The translations under genes and the position numbers were made by a program. From Alkalimonas mucilaginosa (GTDB lineage: Bacteria; Pseudomonadota; Gammaproteobacteria; Enterobacterales; Alteromonadaceae), in the NCBI RefSeq assembly GCF_036327005.1, contig NZ_JAUGZK010000005.1, positions 124,001 to 188,000 of the forward strand: DNA of 64,000 nt, written 5' to 3'. Below are positions 43,175-51,934 of the stretch, in pieces. The stretch's first letter is position 1; every line of letters begins with the position of its first letter. The notes beneath the pieces are model-generated. The model was not told the DNA's origin, did not search any database, and worked only from the letters and a program-made list of their open reading frames with translations.

Positions 43175-45025
43175 CTAGCCTTCCAACTTCGACAAATCCC
43201 GCACCGCACCCTTATCGGCACTGCTGGCCAGCATGGCATAAGCTTTCAGCGCATTGCTGACCACGCGCTGTCGATCCAGCGGTTTCCAGGCCGCGGTCCC
43301 TTTCGCCTCCATCGCGGCGCGGCGCTCAGCCAGTTCGTCATCGCTGATGGCAATGGCAATTTTGCGACCCGGAATATCAATCTCAATCCGATCGCCATCC
43401 TGCACCAGCGCTATAGCGCCACCACTGGCGGCCTCCGGCGAGACGTGGCCAATGGACAGGCCGGAGGTGCCACCGGAAAAACGGCCATCGGTGATCAGCG
43501 CACAGGACTTACCCAACCCCATCGACTTCAGGTAACTGGTCGGGTACAGCATTTCCTGCATGCCTGGACCACCTTTCGGGCCTTCGTAGCGAATAATCAC
43601 CGCATCACCGGCCACGACCTTGCCAGCCAGAATAGCGGCAACGGCGTCGTCCTGACTTTCAAAGATCCGTGCCCGGCCATTGAATACCAGGCACTCCTCA
43701 TCGACGCCGGCTGTTTTCACAATGCAGCCATTGGGTGCCAGATTGCCGCTCAGTACTGCCAGGCCACCATCTTGTGAATAAGCGTGCTCTTTGCTGCGAA
43801 TGCAGCCTTGTTCGCGGTCATCATCCAGGCTGGGGTAACGGCAATTCTGCGAGAAAGCCTGGGTGGTGCGGATGCCGGCCGGGCCGGCCATGTAAAATTG
43901 TTTCACCTGTTCGTGCTGACTGGTTTTGATGTCCCACTTGGCCAGCACTTCACCCATGCTCCCCCCACAGACATGGCCGGTGCTGGGATCCAGCAAGCCG
44001 GCGCGGTTTAGCTCGGCCAGAATACCCATCACGCCACCGGCGCGATGCACGTCTTCCATATGGTACTTCTGGGTCGAGGGTGCGACCTTGCACAGGTGCG
44101 GTACTATCCGTGATAACCGGTCAATATCGGCCATGCTGAAATCCACCTCGCCTTCCAGCGCTGCGGCCAGCAAGTGCAGTACGGTGTTGGTGGAGCCGCC
44201 CATGGCGATATCCAGCATCATGGCATTTTCAAAGGCAGCCTTGCTGGCAATGTTACGCGGCAAAGCGCCGGCATCGTCGTTGTGGTACCAGCGGTTGCAC
44301 AGCTCCATAATGCGGTAACCAGCCTGGACAAACAGTTCTTTGCGATCGGCATGGGTGGCCAGTAAGGAGCCATTGCCTGGCTGGCCTAAGCCCAGTGCTT
44401 CGACCAGGCAGTTCATCGAGTTGGCGGTAAACATGCCGGAGCAGGAGCCGCAGGTTGGGCAGGCGCTGCGCTCTATCGCCTCGCTGTCGCTGTCACTGAC
44501 CTTGGGATCAGCCGCCGACACCATGGCATCGACCAGATCGAGCTTGATGATTTGATCCGACAACTTGGTTTTGCCGGCTTCCATCGGGCCGCCGGACACA
44601 AAGATCACCGGCACATTCAGCCGCATCGCAGCCATCAGCATGCCAGGGGTGATTTTATCGCAGTTGGAGATGCACACCATGGCATCGGCGCAATGGGCAT
44701 TGACCATGTACTCGACCGAATCAGCAATCAGCTCGCGCGACGGCAAACTGTACAGCATGCCGCCATGGCCCATGGCAATGCCATCGTCCACCGCTATGGT
44801 ATTGAACTCTTTGGCGATACCACCGGCTTCGGCGATGCTGGCAGCGACCAGCTTGCCCAGATCGCGCAGATGCACATGGCCGGGTACAAACTCACAAAAA
44901 GAATTCACCACCGCGATAATGGGCTTGCCGAAGTCGGTGTCTTTGACGCCGGTGGCACGCCACAGCGCTCTGGCGCCAGCCATGTTTCTGCCTTCGGTGA
45001 CGGTGGCGGATCGTAATTTTGGCAT
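43175..45025 (-). CDS. ilvD: Dihydroxy-acid dehydratase
   Basis: A 616-residue iron-sulfur enzyme of branched-chain amino-acid synthesis. Cluster cysteines are in MVCISNCDKITPGM and CPTCGSCSGMFTANSMNC, with C-terminal DGRFSGGTSGLSIGHVSPEAA. Full length with an IlvD/Edd plan. Follows ilvM by 57 bp; ilvE is absent between them. GGGAGT lies upstream of the ATG. Confidence 0.97.
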   Translation of the reverse strand: MPKLRSATVTEGRNMAGARALWRATGVKDTDFGKPIIAVVNSFCEFVPGHVHLRDLGKLVAASIAEAGGIAKEFNTIAVDDGIAMGHGGMLYSLPSRELIADSVEYMVNAHCADAMVCISNCDKITPGMLMAAMRLNVPVIFVSGGPMEAGKTKLSDQIIKLDLVDAMVSAADPKVSDSDSEAIERSACPTCGSCSGMFTANSMNCLVEALGLGQPGNGSLLATHADRKELFVQAGYRIMELCNRWYHNDDAGALPRNIASKAAFENAMMLDIAMGGSTNTVLHLLAAALEGEVDFSMADIDRLSRIVPHLCKVAPSTQKYHMEDVHRAGGVMGILAELNRAGLLDPSTGHVCGGSMGEVLAKWDIKTSQHEQVKQFYMAGPAGIRTTQAFSQNCRYPSLDDDREQGCIRSKEHAYSQDGGLAVLSGNLAPNGCIVKTAGVDEECLVFNGRARIFESQDDAVAAILAGKVVAGDAVIIRYEGPKGGPGMQEMLYPTSYLKSMGLGKSCALITDGRFSGGTSGLSIGHVSPEAASGGAIALVQDGDRIEIDIPGRKIAIAISDDELAERRAAMEAKGTAAWKPLDRQRVVSNALKAYAMLASSADKGAVRDLSKLEG

Positions 45026-45082
45026 TGCGTGGATACTCCCTGATGCCGCTGGGCATCGTTAACATTAGCAAAGAATAAGTGA

Positions 45083-45337
45083 TTAGGCCCGCAGCGATGC
45101 CAGTTGCTCGCTGTGCAGCTCCAATTGCTCGACATCGACCAGCTTGTTCAGTTGGCTGGTCAGCAGATGGATCGGTTTGTCACTGGCAATCGACAAGGTC
45201 AGCAGCAAGCCGGCCTGGCTGCTTTGTGGCTTCATCTCCAGGCCGGTTAACTGAAAGCCGCGGTAACGGGTGACTTGCAGCACACGCTCCAGCACTACCG
45301 TCTGGTTTTTGGTTTGGATGGTCAGTACATGGTTCAT
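45083..45337 (-). CDS. ilvM: Acetolactate synthase isozyme II, small subunit
   Basis: 84 residues comprising one ACT domain (VVLERVLQVTRYRGFQLTGLEM). Its start overlaps the stop of ilvG by 4 bp (ATGA), so translation is coupled. Matches IlvM in length and position. Confidence 0.92.
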   Translation of the reverse strand: MNHVLTIQTKNQTVVLERVLQVTRYRGFQLTGLEMKPQSSQAGLLLTLSIASDKPIHLLTSQLNKLVDVEQLELHSEQLASLRA

Positions 45338-46992
45338 TGCGCTCTCTCCGTTAACATGTCTTCGTTAGCAGCCCCAGGCGGCACTAGGGGCCAGACGTTG
45401 TCTTGCTCATCAATCCGTACATGCAGCAAATAAGGGCCGGGCCAGGTCAGCATGGCCTCTATCGCATCGGCCACTTCGTCTTTGCGGCTGATGGTGTGGC
45501 CCGGTATCGCAAAAGCGGCGGCCAGAGCGACAAAGTCGGGATTGTCCGATAAATCGGTTTCGCTGTAGCGCTCGTTGAAGAACAGCTGCTGCCATTGCTT
45601 CACCATGCCCAGGCGTTGATTGTCGATGATGACGATCTTGACCGGCAGCCGAAAACGTTTGATGGTACCCAGCTCCTGCACATTCATCATAAAGGAGCCA
45701 TCGCCACTGACGGCCAGCACTGTATCTTCTGGCCGGGCCAGCTTGGCACCGATGGCGGCCGGCAAGCCAAAACCCATAGTGCCCAAACCGCCACTACTTA
45801 AATGATTGCGTGGGTGATTAAAGCGCATGTGCTGCGCCACCCACATCTGATGCTGGCCGACATCGCAACAGACCACGCTGTTATCCGGCAGGCGGTCGCT
45901 GAGCTGCTTTAACATCAGCGGCGCATAAATCCGCTCGCCCGGATGATCGTAGCGCCAGCCGTGCTGCTGCTTTAGCGCCAGGCAGTGCTCGAGCCAGGGT
46001 TGGCAGTGGGTCGCGACCGTCATCGCCGGCAGCAATTGCTGCATTGGGCCCAGCATGGCGCAATCGGGCTGGCGCAGCTTGTTGATTTCGGCCGGGTCGA
46101 TATCCAGCTGAATCACCTTGGCATCTGGGGCAAAGCTGTCCAGCTTGCCGGTGACCCGATCGTCAAAGCGGGCCCCCAGACAGATCAGCAAATCGCATTG
46201 CTGCACCGCCAGATTAGCCGCCTGAGTGCCATGCATGCCCAGCATGCCGAGATAATAGGGGTTGTCTTTGGCCACTGATCCCATGGCTTTTAAGGTGGTG
46301 ACCGATGGCATGGCGCTTTCGGTTAAAAACTGCTGCAGCTCGGCGATGGCATCAGCCATATGGACGCCACCACCGATGTACGCGATGGGCCGTTCGGCGG
46401 CAGCAATCAATGCGCGGGCTTGGTGCAGCTGGTCGGCCGCCACCTGTGGTAATGACGATTTTGGCGCAGCAGACACCGGTTTTAAGCTGCAGCTGACTTC
46501 GGCCTGTTGGATGTTTTTTGGAATGTCCACCAGTACCGGGCCGGGGCGGCCACTTTGCGCCAGGGCAAAGGCCTGGTGCAGGGTGTCTTCCAGTGCATCG
46601 ATGTGCTCCACCAAAAAGCTGTGTTTGGTGACCGGCAGGCTCAGCCCCAGCACATCAATTTCCTGGAAGGCATCGGTACCCATCACGCCCTGTGCCACCT
46701 GACCGGTGATCGCTACCAGGGGCACCGAGTCCAGCAAGGCATCGGCCAGCGAGGTGATTAGATTGGTCGCGCCAGGGCCCGAAGTCGCCAGACAGACACC
46801 CACCTTGCCGGAGCTGCGGGCATAGCCTATGGCCGAGAAAGCACCACCTTGCTCATGCCGACACAAATAGTGCTTAATTGGGCTTTGGTAGATGGCATCG
46901 TAAATCGGCATGATGGCCCCACCGGGGTAGCCGAAGATGCTGTCTACCCCGTGTTGCTGCAACACCTTCATTACCAAATCTGCGCCTTTCAT
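45334..46992 (-). CDS. ilvG: Acetolactate synthase isozyme II, catalytic subunit
   Basis: A 552-residue ThDP enzyme. Motifs: FGYPGGAIMPIYDAI, catalytic Glu in RHEQGGAFSAIGYARSSGK, PGPVLVDIPKN, SGDGSFMMNVQELGT and the NQRLGMVKQWQ loop. The reading frame is intact, unlike in E. coli K-12. AGAGGAA precedes the ATG. First structural gene after the ilvL attenuator; a second isozyme (ilvIH) is encoded 17 kb away. Confidence 0.95.
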   Translation of the reverse strand: MKGADLVMKVLQQHGVDSIFGYPGGAIMPIYDAIYQSPIKHYLCRHEQGGAFSAIGYARSSGKVGVCLATSGPGATNLITSLADALLDSVPLVAITGQVAQGVMGTDAFQEIDVLGLSLPVTKHSFLVEHIDALEDTLHQAFALAQSGRPGPVLVDIPKNIQQAEVSCSLKPVSAAPKSSLPQVAADQLHQARALIAAAERPIAYIGGGVHMADAIAELQQFLTESAMPSVTTLKAMGSVAKDNPYYLGMLGMHGTQAANLAVQQCDLLICLGARFDDRVTGKLDSFAPDAKVIQLDIDPAEINKLRQPDCAMLGPMQQLLPAMTVATHCQPWLEHCLALKQQHGWRYDHPGERIYAPLMLKQLSDRLPDNSVVCCDVGQHQMWVAQHMRFNHPRNHLSSGGLGTMGFGLPAAIGAKLARPEDTVLAVSGDGSFMMNVQELGTIKRFRLPVKIVIIDNQRLGMVKQWQQLFFNERYSETDLSDNPDFVALAAAFAIPGHTISRKDEVADAIEAMLTWPGPYLLHVRIDEQDNVWPLVPPGAANEDMLTERAQ

Positions 46993-47041
46993 CGTTGTTC
47001 CTCTGGACTTATTCAGCCCGCTTTTTTAAGGCCCGGAAACG

Positions 47042-47075
47042 AAAAAACCCCCGGTCCTTGCGGAGCGGGGGTTTT
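47042..47075 (-). terminator. ilv operon attenuator
   Basis: On the minus strand a 10-bp GC-rich stem (47071-47062 with 47057-47048, one mismatch) with loop GCAA is followed by six T. It lies 15-50 bp after the leader-peptide stop and 50 bp before ilvG, as in classical ilvGMEDA attenuation. Confidence 0.88.
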
Positions 47076-47090
47076 CTGGAATCTGGTTAT

Positions 47091-47183
47091 TTAGCTGGTA
47101 AATTCCAAACGCAAGCCCCCGCAGCGACTAATAATCACCACGACTACGAGGACAATAATGTTCAGAACGGTTGCTAAACGCAT
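47091..47183 (-). CDS. ilvL: ilvLGMDA operon leader peptide
   Basis: A 30-codon frame beginning MRLATVLN and containing ten consecutive branched-chain codons at positions 9-18 (Ile-Ile-Val-Leu-Val-Val-Val-Val-Ile-Ile), then SRCGG and a stop. It is placed between a promoter and a terminator-like attenuator, upstream of ilvG. Ribosome stalling at these codons when Ile, Val or Leu is scarce should favour readthrough. Not in usual gene-length limits, but position and composition match E. coli ilvL. Confidence 0.9.
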   Translation of the reverse strand: MRLATVLNIIVLVVVVIISRCGGLRLEFTS

Positions 47184-47251
47184 TTTGTAATTCTTCACTA
47201 ACTCTAACGGTTAATTGGGGCTGTGGTGAAAAACCACGCCAGTTGCTTATA

Positions 47252-47280
47252 TAAATAGCCGTCTATCAGTCTGAAGTCAA
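47252..47280 (-). promoter_or_regulatory. ilv operon promoter
   Basis: Minus-strand TTGACT (47280-47275), a 17-bp spacer and TATTTA (47257-47252), about 70 bp before the leader peptide. Confidence 0.7.
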
Positions 47281-47393
47281 CGATTTTTTCTGTTGACAGG
47301 CAATTTATCGCAAAAAAGCCGCTGTAGAGCGATTTGCACAGCTTCTGTCTGGCGGAGTACACTGCAGTTATCGGCCATTGCCAGCGAGCCCGG

Positions 47394-47639
47394 ATGGATC
47401 AGTTAGAGCTGTTTGATTTGCCCAACCCCTGCATTGGGGTCTGTGAAAGCGATAATCGTGGTTATTGCAAAGGCTGCCTGCGCTCACGCGAAGAACGCTT
47501 TAACTGGCCACAAAAGCCGGTAGCGGAAAAAGCTCGAATTTTAAAATTGCTGGCACAGCGTAAAAAGCGGCGTGAACAAAAAAATGGCGGCAGCGGGGCC
47601 GCAAACAGCCCTGCTACCGAGCCGGATTTATTTGATTAA
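47394..47639 (+). CDS. DUF1289 domain protein
   Basis: 81 residues with the DUF1289 signature NPCIGVCESDNRGYCKGCLRSREERFNW (four Cys, possibly metal-binding). A basic, Gly-rich tail ends in DLFD. Start MDQLELFDLPNPC is chosen over an extension to 47334, which lacks similarity. Function unknown. Divergent from the ilv operon. Confidence 0.85.
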   Translation: MDQLELFDLPNPCIGVCESDNRGYCKGCLRSREERFNWPQKPVAEKARILKLLAQRKKRREQKNGGSGAANSPATEPDLFD

Positions 47640-47646
47640 GCGCAGC

Positions 47647-47892
47647 TCAGGCTTTCTTATTAATTAAGCTGAGTAAGAACAGCAGCACCACAGCACCAAT
47701 GGTGGCCATAATCAAGGTGCCGAGCAGGTTGGTTGGCCCAAGCCCCAGTGCAGAAAACACCAGGCCGCCGATAAATGAGCCCACGACCCCGACCACAATG
47801 TTCACAATAAGGCCAAAGCCCCGGCCTTTCATTAATTGCCCGGCCAACCAGCCTGCTAAGGCGCCAATCAATAAAAAGATAATAAAGTTCAT
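47647..47892 (-). CDS. GlsB/YeaQ/YmgE family small membrane protein
   Basis: 81 residues with three hydrophobic, glycine-rich helices (IIFLLIGALAGWLAGQLMKG, GLIVNIVVGVVGSFIGGLVF, LGTLIMATIGAVVLLFLLSL). Typical of the transglycosylase-associated/stress-response family of unknown function. GAGGG precedes the ATG. Convergent with the DUF1289 gene (7-bp gap). Confidence 0.92.
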   Translation of the reverse strand: MNFIIFLLIGALAGWLAGQLMKGRGFGLIVNIVVGVVGSFIGGLVFSALGLGPTNLLGTLIMATIGAVVLLFLLSLINKKA

Positions 47893-47951
47893 GCAGTTGC
47901 CCTCATTGTTGTTTTTTTAAGTTTAGCCATGATTTGGTAAAAGTCACATCG

Positions 47952-49838
47952 TTACCAATAACGACTGTAGGACAGTGTCCACTGTGTAGCGTCCTGAGTA
48001 GTGCCCAAGGAGAGCCGGATATCCCAATCAGGACTCTGACCAAAGCGGTTGTGCCAGCGGTACCAGCCATAACTCTGATGACCGGATTGAGCGTAACTAC
48101 TCCAGCCAAACTCCAGTTGGCTGCGCCAGCCTGGATGGATATCGACAATAGCGCCAAGCCTGCCAACAGCGCTGACCAAGTTAAGCTGTTCTCCGGCAGG
48201 GTGAAGCCGTCCATCCAGCATGGCATAGACAATCCCATACTCTTGGAAGCGAATGGCTTTCCCCAGACCACCTTCGGCATATAGGTGACGGCAATCAGAA
48301 CAGTGACGGGTCAGCGACCGGTAACCAAGTGCAACTTTCCAGGCAAAACCAGAGTCGGCAGGTAAGCCTGTAGTGGATAAGTTCATTTGCTCGATACGTA
48401 ACAGCTCAAATTGTTGGATGACGAAACGTTGCTCTTCTCTTGCTAAAGTGACATCAAACATGCCTAACGCAGAAAAAGGTGGCTGGCCCGTCTGAGCGGT
48501 CAATAAATCGTAATAGGCTGCCCGGAATCGCACACCGGGTATAAATTTGTCGCTTTTATGCGAAGCTTGCAGTTGCCACATGGAGGGGCGCGTACTTTGA
48601 TGAGGAAATTGCTCTGGTTGTGGAAATGGAGCTGGCGGTAGCACTGGCAGCATTAATCTTGCTTGCAGCAGCCCCTGTTTTTTTTGCTGAATAGCTTCAG
48701 GCTCGCCCAAATCAGCGAATTCCACATAGTCGAATAAGGCTTCTAATACTTGAGCTTGCTGCTCTGCTGATGGCAGTGGCTCTAAGAAGTTCTGCACCCT
48801 GAAGTCATGATGGATAATGGCTGCAACGGCTTGTTGTTGAACAGCATTCAGTTGCTTATATTTCTGGTAAAAGCGGTGTTGCCTGGAGGGATGGAGTTTG
48901 ATTGCTCGGATCAAAGGCTGCCCCTGATGCTCGATGCCAGAAACTGCGTGGAAAACAGAGATCGGCATAGCCCAGGGTTGCAGGTCTGGCTTTAACCGGG
49001 CATCAATAATTAACTCCAGCAACTGAGCCATGCGAAAAGCACAATTTTCTTTTAGAAAATAATAGGTGTGGTGGCGTCCAATCAACTCCCAGGCATGGTA
49101 GGTTAGCTGCAAGACTTCATCATCTGTCAGGTTTAACTGATACTCCCATAAGTCTCTGAGTTCATGCTCACCGTACGTTAAGGAGTTTTTATAAAACTCA
49201 CCATACGAGAAGGTGGACTGATAACCGCCAAAAAGTCCTTTGATAATGTAGGCAAAAGGATTCTCTTGATCCGGCACTGCCGCGCCATAATTCAGACTTT
49301 GGTGCTGCAGGTGGGTCTTGACTGGGTTGCTGCTGTTCAGTTTCAGGAGGATATGGCCATAAAATGAGGCTGGGTTGCCCAAGTAACCACTGGCAAATAC
49401 TAAGCTCACGGAGTCCAGATACTCGGGCTCTGCCCACTGTTCAAACAAAGTACAGGCAGAGCGGGGGCGCACTTCTGCTAACCCTGTGAGCTTTTTTTCG
49501 AGCCAATGAGTACGGGCAATAAATCGGCAGCTGGCATGCTGATTTGAGTCCTCGTTGATATCTTGAAACATTGCAGCCAGGGTAGCTTGCAGCTCGCTGG
49601 CCGGGTTGGTACGTCCATCCGGTGCAAGAAAGAAATCGTCATCCAGAATTTCGCTACGAACACGCTGTGTATTCAGCCGGTGCTTTTTATAATGGAGTAA
49701 GGCATGCCAGTAAGGCTCATGCTGCAATTGCAAACTAGCAGCTTGTTGTTGAAAACGCTCAAGAGTTGAGGCTTGTGCTTCGCTTAGGGAACTTGTTAAG
49801 AGAAAAAGTAGAAGCCATAATCGGATTGTCATAGTCAT
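47952..49838 (-). CDS. DUF4105 (Lnb N-terminal periplasmic domain) protein
   Basis: A 628-residue protein with a signal peptide (about residues 1-24). An N-terminal helical region is followed by the DUF4105 domain (VSLVFASGYLGNPASFYGHILLKLN, LNYGAAVP, FAYIIKGLFGGYQSTFS, ENCAFRMAQLLELI), related to the periplasmic domain of Lnb lipoprotein transacylase. The C-terminal 200 residues look beta-rich (barrel-like), ending WTLSYSRYW. Role unproven; cysteine/His residues in YGHILLKL and ENCAF could be catalytic. Lies 57 bp after the DUF3015 gene on the same strand, with a terminator between. Confidence 0.87.
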   Translation of the reverse strand: MTMTIRLWLLLFLLTSSLSEAQASTLERFQQQAASLQLQHEPYWHALLHYKKHRLNTQRVRSEILDDDFFLAPDGRTNPASELQATLAAMFQDINEDSNQHASCRFIARTHWLEKKLTGLAEVRPRSACTLFEQWAEPEYLDSVSLVFASGYLGNPASFYGHILLKLNSSNPVKTHLQHQSLNYGAAVPDQENPFAYIIKGLFGGYQSTFSYGEFYKNSLTYGEHELRDLWEYQLNLTDDEVLQLTYHAWELIGRHHTYYFLKENCAFRMAQLLELIIDARLKPDLQPWAMPISVFHAVSGIEHQGQPLIRAIKLHPSRQHRFYQKYKQLNAVQQQAVAAIIHHDFRVQNFLEPLPSAEQQAQVLEALFDYVEFADLGEPEAIQQKKQGLLQARLMLPVLPPAPFPQPEQFPHQSTRPSMWQLQASHKSDKFIPGVRFRAAYYDLLTAQTGQPPFSALGMFDVTLAREEQRFVIQQFELLRIEQMNLSTTGLPADSGFAWKVALGYRSLTRHCSDCRHLYAEGGLGKAIRFQEYGIVYAMLDGRLHPAGEQLNLVSAVGRLGAIVDIHPGWRSQLEFGWSSYAQSGHQSYGWYRWHNRFGQSPDWDIRLSLGTTQDATQWTLSYSRYW

Positions 49839-49854
49839 ACTGCATGAGAATAAG

Positions 49855-49875
49855 AAAAGCCCGCATAAAGCGGGC
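49855..49875 (-). terminator. Terminator after DUF3015 gene
   Basis: GCCCGC (49859-49864) and GCGGGC (49870-49875) with a 5-base loop. TTTT follows on the minus strand. It sits between the DUF3015 and DUF4105 genes, so the second is probably expressed from readthrough or its own promoter. Confidence 0.75.
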
Positions 49876-49895
49876 AGATCAGAGCTTCAGTAGGC

Positions 49896-50366
49896 TTAAA
49901 TCACAGCGCACTGAGTGGCATAATTTTCTGCAATGGTAGCTTCCAATTGCAGGAAATAAGTTTCAGCTTTTGCTTCAGAGTTCAGATCCAACTGTGAACG
50001 CATTTCGCCGATTAATGCAGGGTGCGCTGCTGCATCGCAGCCCATCAGGTTTAGTACGGTTGTTAGGTGCAGACCTTCACCAATGGCGGTCTCTTCTTCA
50101 ACCTGTGCAATGGTGTCTTGCAAAAATTGAGCGGCAGCTACACGTTGACCTTTGCAAGAGTCTTCAGAAGAAATTTTAGAAGAAATAGCGGTCGTTCCAA
50201 GATCCCAAATAACGTTTGAGATAGCGGCAGCCGTGTTGTTGTCATCAAAAATCATGGCGCCGATGCCACAGTGTTTCCATGGGTTAATTGAGGTATTGGC
50301 TTCTGCAGATGGCGCTGCAGTAACTGCTGCTGCGACTAAAGCAACGGCAAGAAGTGTATTTTTCAT
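49896..50366 (-). CDS. DUF3015 family exported protein
   Basis: 156 residues with a signal peptide (about 1-23, ending SAEA). Characteristic NPWKHCGIGAMIFDDNNTAAAISNVIWDLGTTAISS and paired cysteines (HCGIG, DSCKG, MGCD, TQCAVI) suggest two periplasmic disulfides. GGAGA precedes the ATG. DUF3015 and DUF4105 genes are often neighbours in marine gammaproteobacteria; functions unknown. Confidence 0.88.
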   Translation of the reverse strand: MKNTLLAVALVAAAVTAAPSAEANTSINPWKHCGIGAMIFDDNNTAAAISNVIWDLGTTAISSKISSEDSCKGQRVAAAQFLQDTIAQVEEETAIGEGLHLTTVLNLMGCDAAAHPALIGEMRSQLDLNSEAKAETYFLQLEATIAENYATQCAVI

Positions 50367-50462
50367 GAGATCTCCATAATCATTATTTTATGCGCCTGGC
50401 GCTGGCTGAAAATACTCAAAGATTACAATTTAGTCAATATGGTAAATAAGCTTTTATTAAAT

Positions 50463-51167
50463 TTATTTTTGCACTGTTTGTAGCTGGTACTTTTCCTGCT
50501 CTGTTAACAACCGATACTCCCCTTCAGACAAGTCCTCCGGCAACTGAAAATCACCGATTTTTTCGCGGTGCAACCGCACCACTTTGTTGCCAACAGCAGC
50601 AAACATCCGTTTCACCTGATGGTAACGGCCTTCGTGAATAGTCAGCAGAGCTTCGCGCTCAGCGATGACTTCCAGCTCGGCGGGCAGGGTGGGATCTTTC
50701 TCACCGCGCAGCAGCACGCCTTCGGCAAACTGTGCTGCCGCATCGGCTGGAATGGGATCGGCCAGCCAGACCCGGTAGGTTTTAGCGACATGGTGTTTTG
50801 GCGAGGTAATGCGATGCAACCACTGGCCATCGTCGGTAATGAGCAGCAAGCCAGTGGTATCGAGATCGAGCCGCCCCACTGGATTGAGTGACTCCAGCGC
50901 CGGCTCATCCAGCAGCATCATCACCGTTGGGTGCTCAGGATCATCGCTGGAGCAGACATAGCCAGCCGGCTTGTGCAGCACCAGATAGCGGGGGCCACTC
51001 AGTGCCAGCGGTTCGTCATCCAGAGTGATGGTAGCGTCCGCTTTGAGCTGGGTCGCTCCTTGCTTGCAAGGCTCGCCATTGACGCCGACCCGACCTTGGC
51101 GGATCACTTTGGTGGCCTGAGAGCGGGTCAGGCCGGTGCAGCTGCTGATGAATTTATCCAGACGCAT
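50463..51167 (-). CDS. rsuA: 16S rRNA pseudouridine(516) synthase
   Basis: 234 residues. An N-terminal S4 RNA-binding domain (MRLDKFISSCTGLTRSQATKVIRQGRVGVNG) is followed by the pseudouridine synthase domain with catalytic Asp in GRLDLDTTGLLLITDDG. Also YLVLHKPAGYVCS and GRYHQVKRMFAAVGNKVVRLHR. Fits RsuA rather than RluE/F in length and motifs. Stand-alone gene. Confidence 0.9.
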   Translation of the reverse strand: MRLDKFISSCTGLTRSQATKVIRQGRVGVNGEPCKQGATQLKADATITLDDEPLALSGPRYLVLHKPAGYVCSSDDPEHPTVMMLLDEPALESLNPVGRLDLDTTGLLLITDDGQWLHRITSPKHHVAKTYRVWLADPIPADAAAQFAEGVLLRGEKDPTLPAELEVIAEREALLTIHEGRYHQVKRMFAAVGNKVVRLHREKIGDFQLPEDLSEGEYRLLTEQEKYQLQTVQK

Positions 51168-51292
51168 ACAAGCTCGTGGTAACAGGAAAGTATTGGCATA
51201 GTGTACTGAATCGGGATCACAAAAGCTTGTTCAGCTTCAATTAAGCCCAACTCATTAGGCTAAAAGCTGACCATTTATCCGGAGGATGCAGT

Positions 51293-51934
51293 ATGCGTTT
51301 TACTTTATTGGTATCAGCGGTTGCCACCGCGTTGTGTTTTCAAGCGTCCGCCAGTGACTGGCCAGGCCATCGTTTTGTTGAAGCCAGCTTTTTATCCTTT
51401 GAAGATAAGTTTGAAGGCGAGCGCAATGATTACAGCGGCTTCGGTTTAAAGGGCTCTTTTTTAATCAATCAGCATCTGTTTGTTGCTGGCGAGTACAGTC
51501 GGGTGGAAGATACGGTGCGCTTTGCCGATGGCTACGACAATTATCGTATCTACAACCGCGCCATCGGCCTGGGTGTCATTACGCCAGTAGCGCCTAATAC
51601 TGTGCTGGATCTGGCCGGCTATTTTGGCAATTACCGGCTGGAAGATAAAATCGTTGCAGGCAATGTGATGTTCCTGGATAGGGACAAATACGATTACCTG
51701 AAAGCCGAAGCAACCCTGCGCAGCATGATCTCACCACAGGTAGAGCTGTATGGCCGTTTGGGCTATGAATATCTGGATGAGCCCGGTATTGTGGATAAAA
51801 ACCAGTTCACCCAGGCCATCGGCCTGCACTACTTTTTAAGCCGCAATCTGTCCTTTTTGGCTGAGTTTGAGCGTGGTGACTTTCTGGGCGGCACCTTCAC
51901 CCAGGGCAAGCTGGGAGCGCGCTTTAGCTTCTAA
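51293..51934 (+). CDS. Outer-membrane beta-barrel protein
   Basis: 213 residues. Signal peptide about 1-20 (ending FQASA), beta-strands with alternating aromatic residues, and a terminal LGARFSF. Similar in plan to the small barrel at 8723. CCGGAGGA precedes the ATG. Its stop codon overlaps the stop of cysQ on the other strand by 4 bp. Confidence 0.82.
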   Translation: MRFTLLVSAVATALCFQASASDWPGHRFVEASFLSFEDKFEGERNDYSGFGLKGSFLINQHLFVAGEYSRVEDTVRFADGYDNYRIYNRAIGLGVITPVAPNTVLDLAGYFGNYRLEDKIVAGNVMFLDRDKYDYLKAEATLRSMISPQVELYGRLGYEYLDEPGIVDKNQFTQAIGLHYFLSRNLSFLAEFERGDFLGGTFTQGKLGARFSF

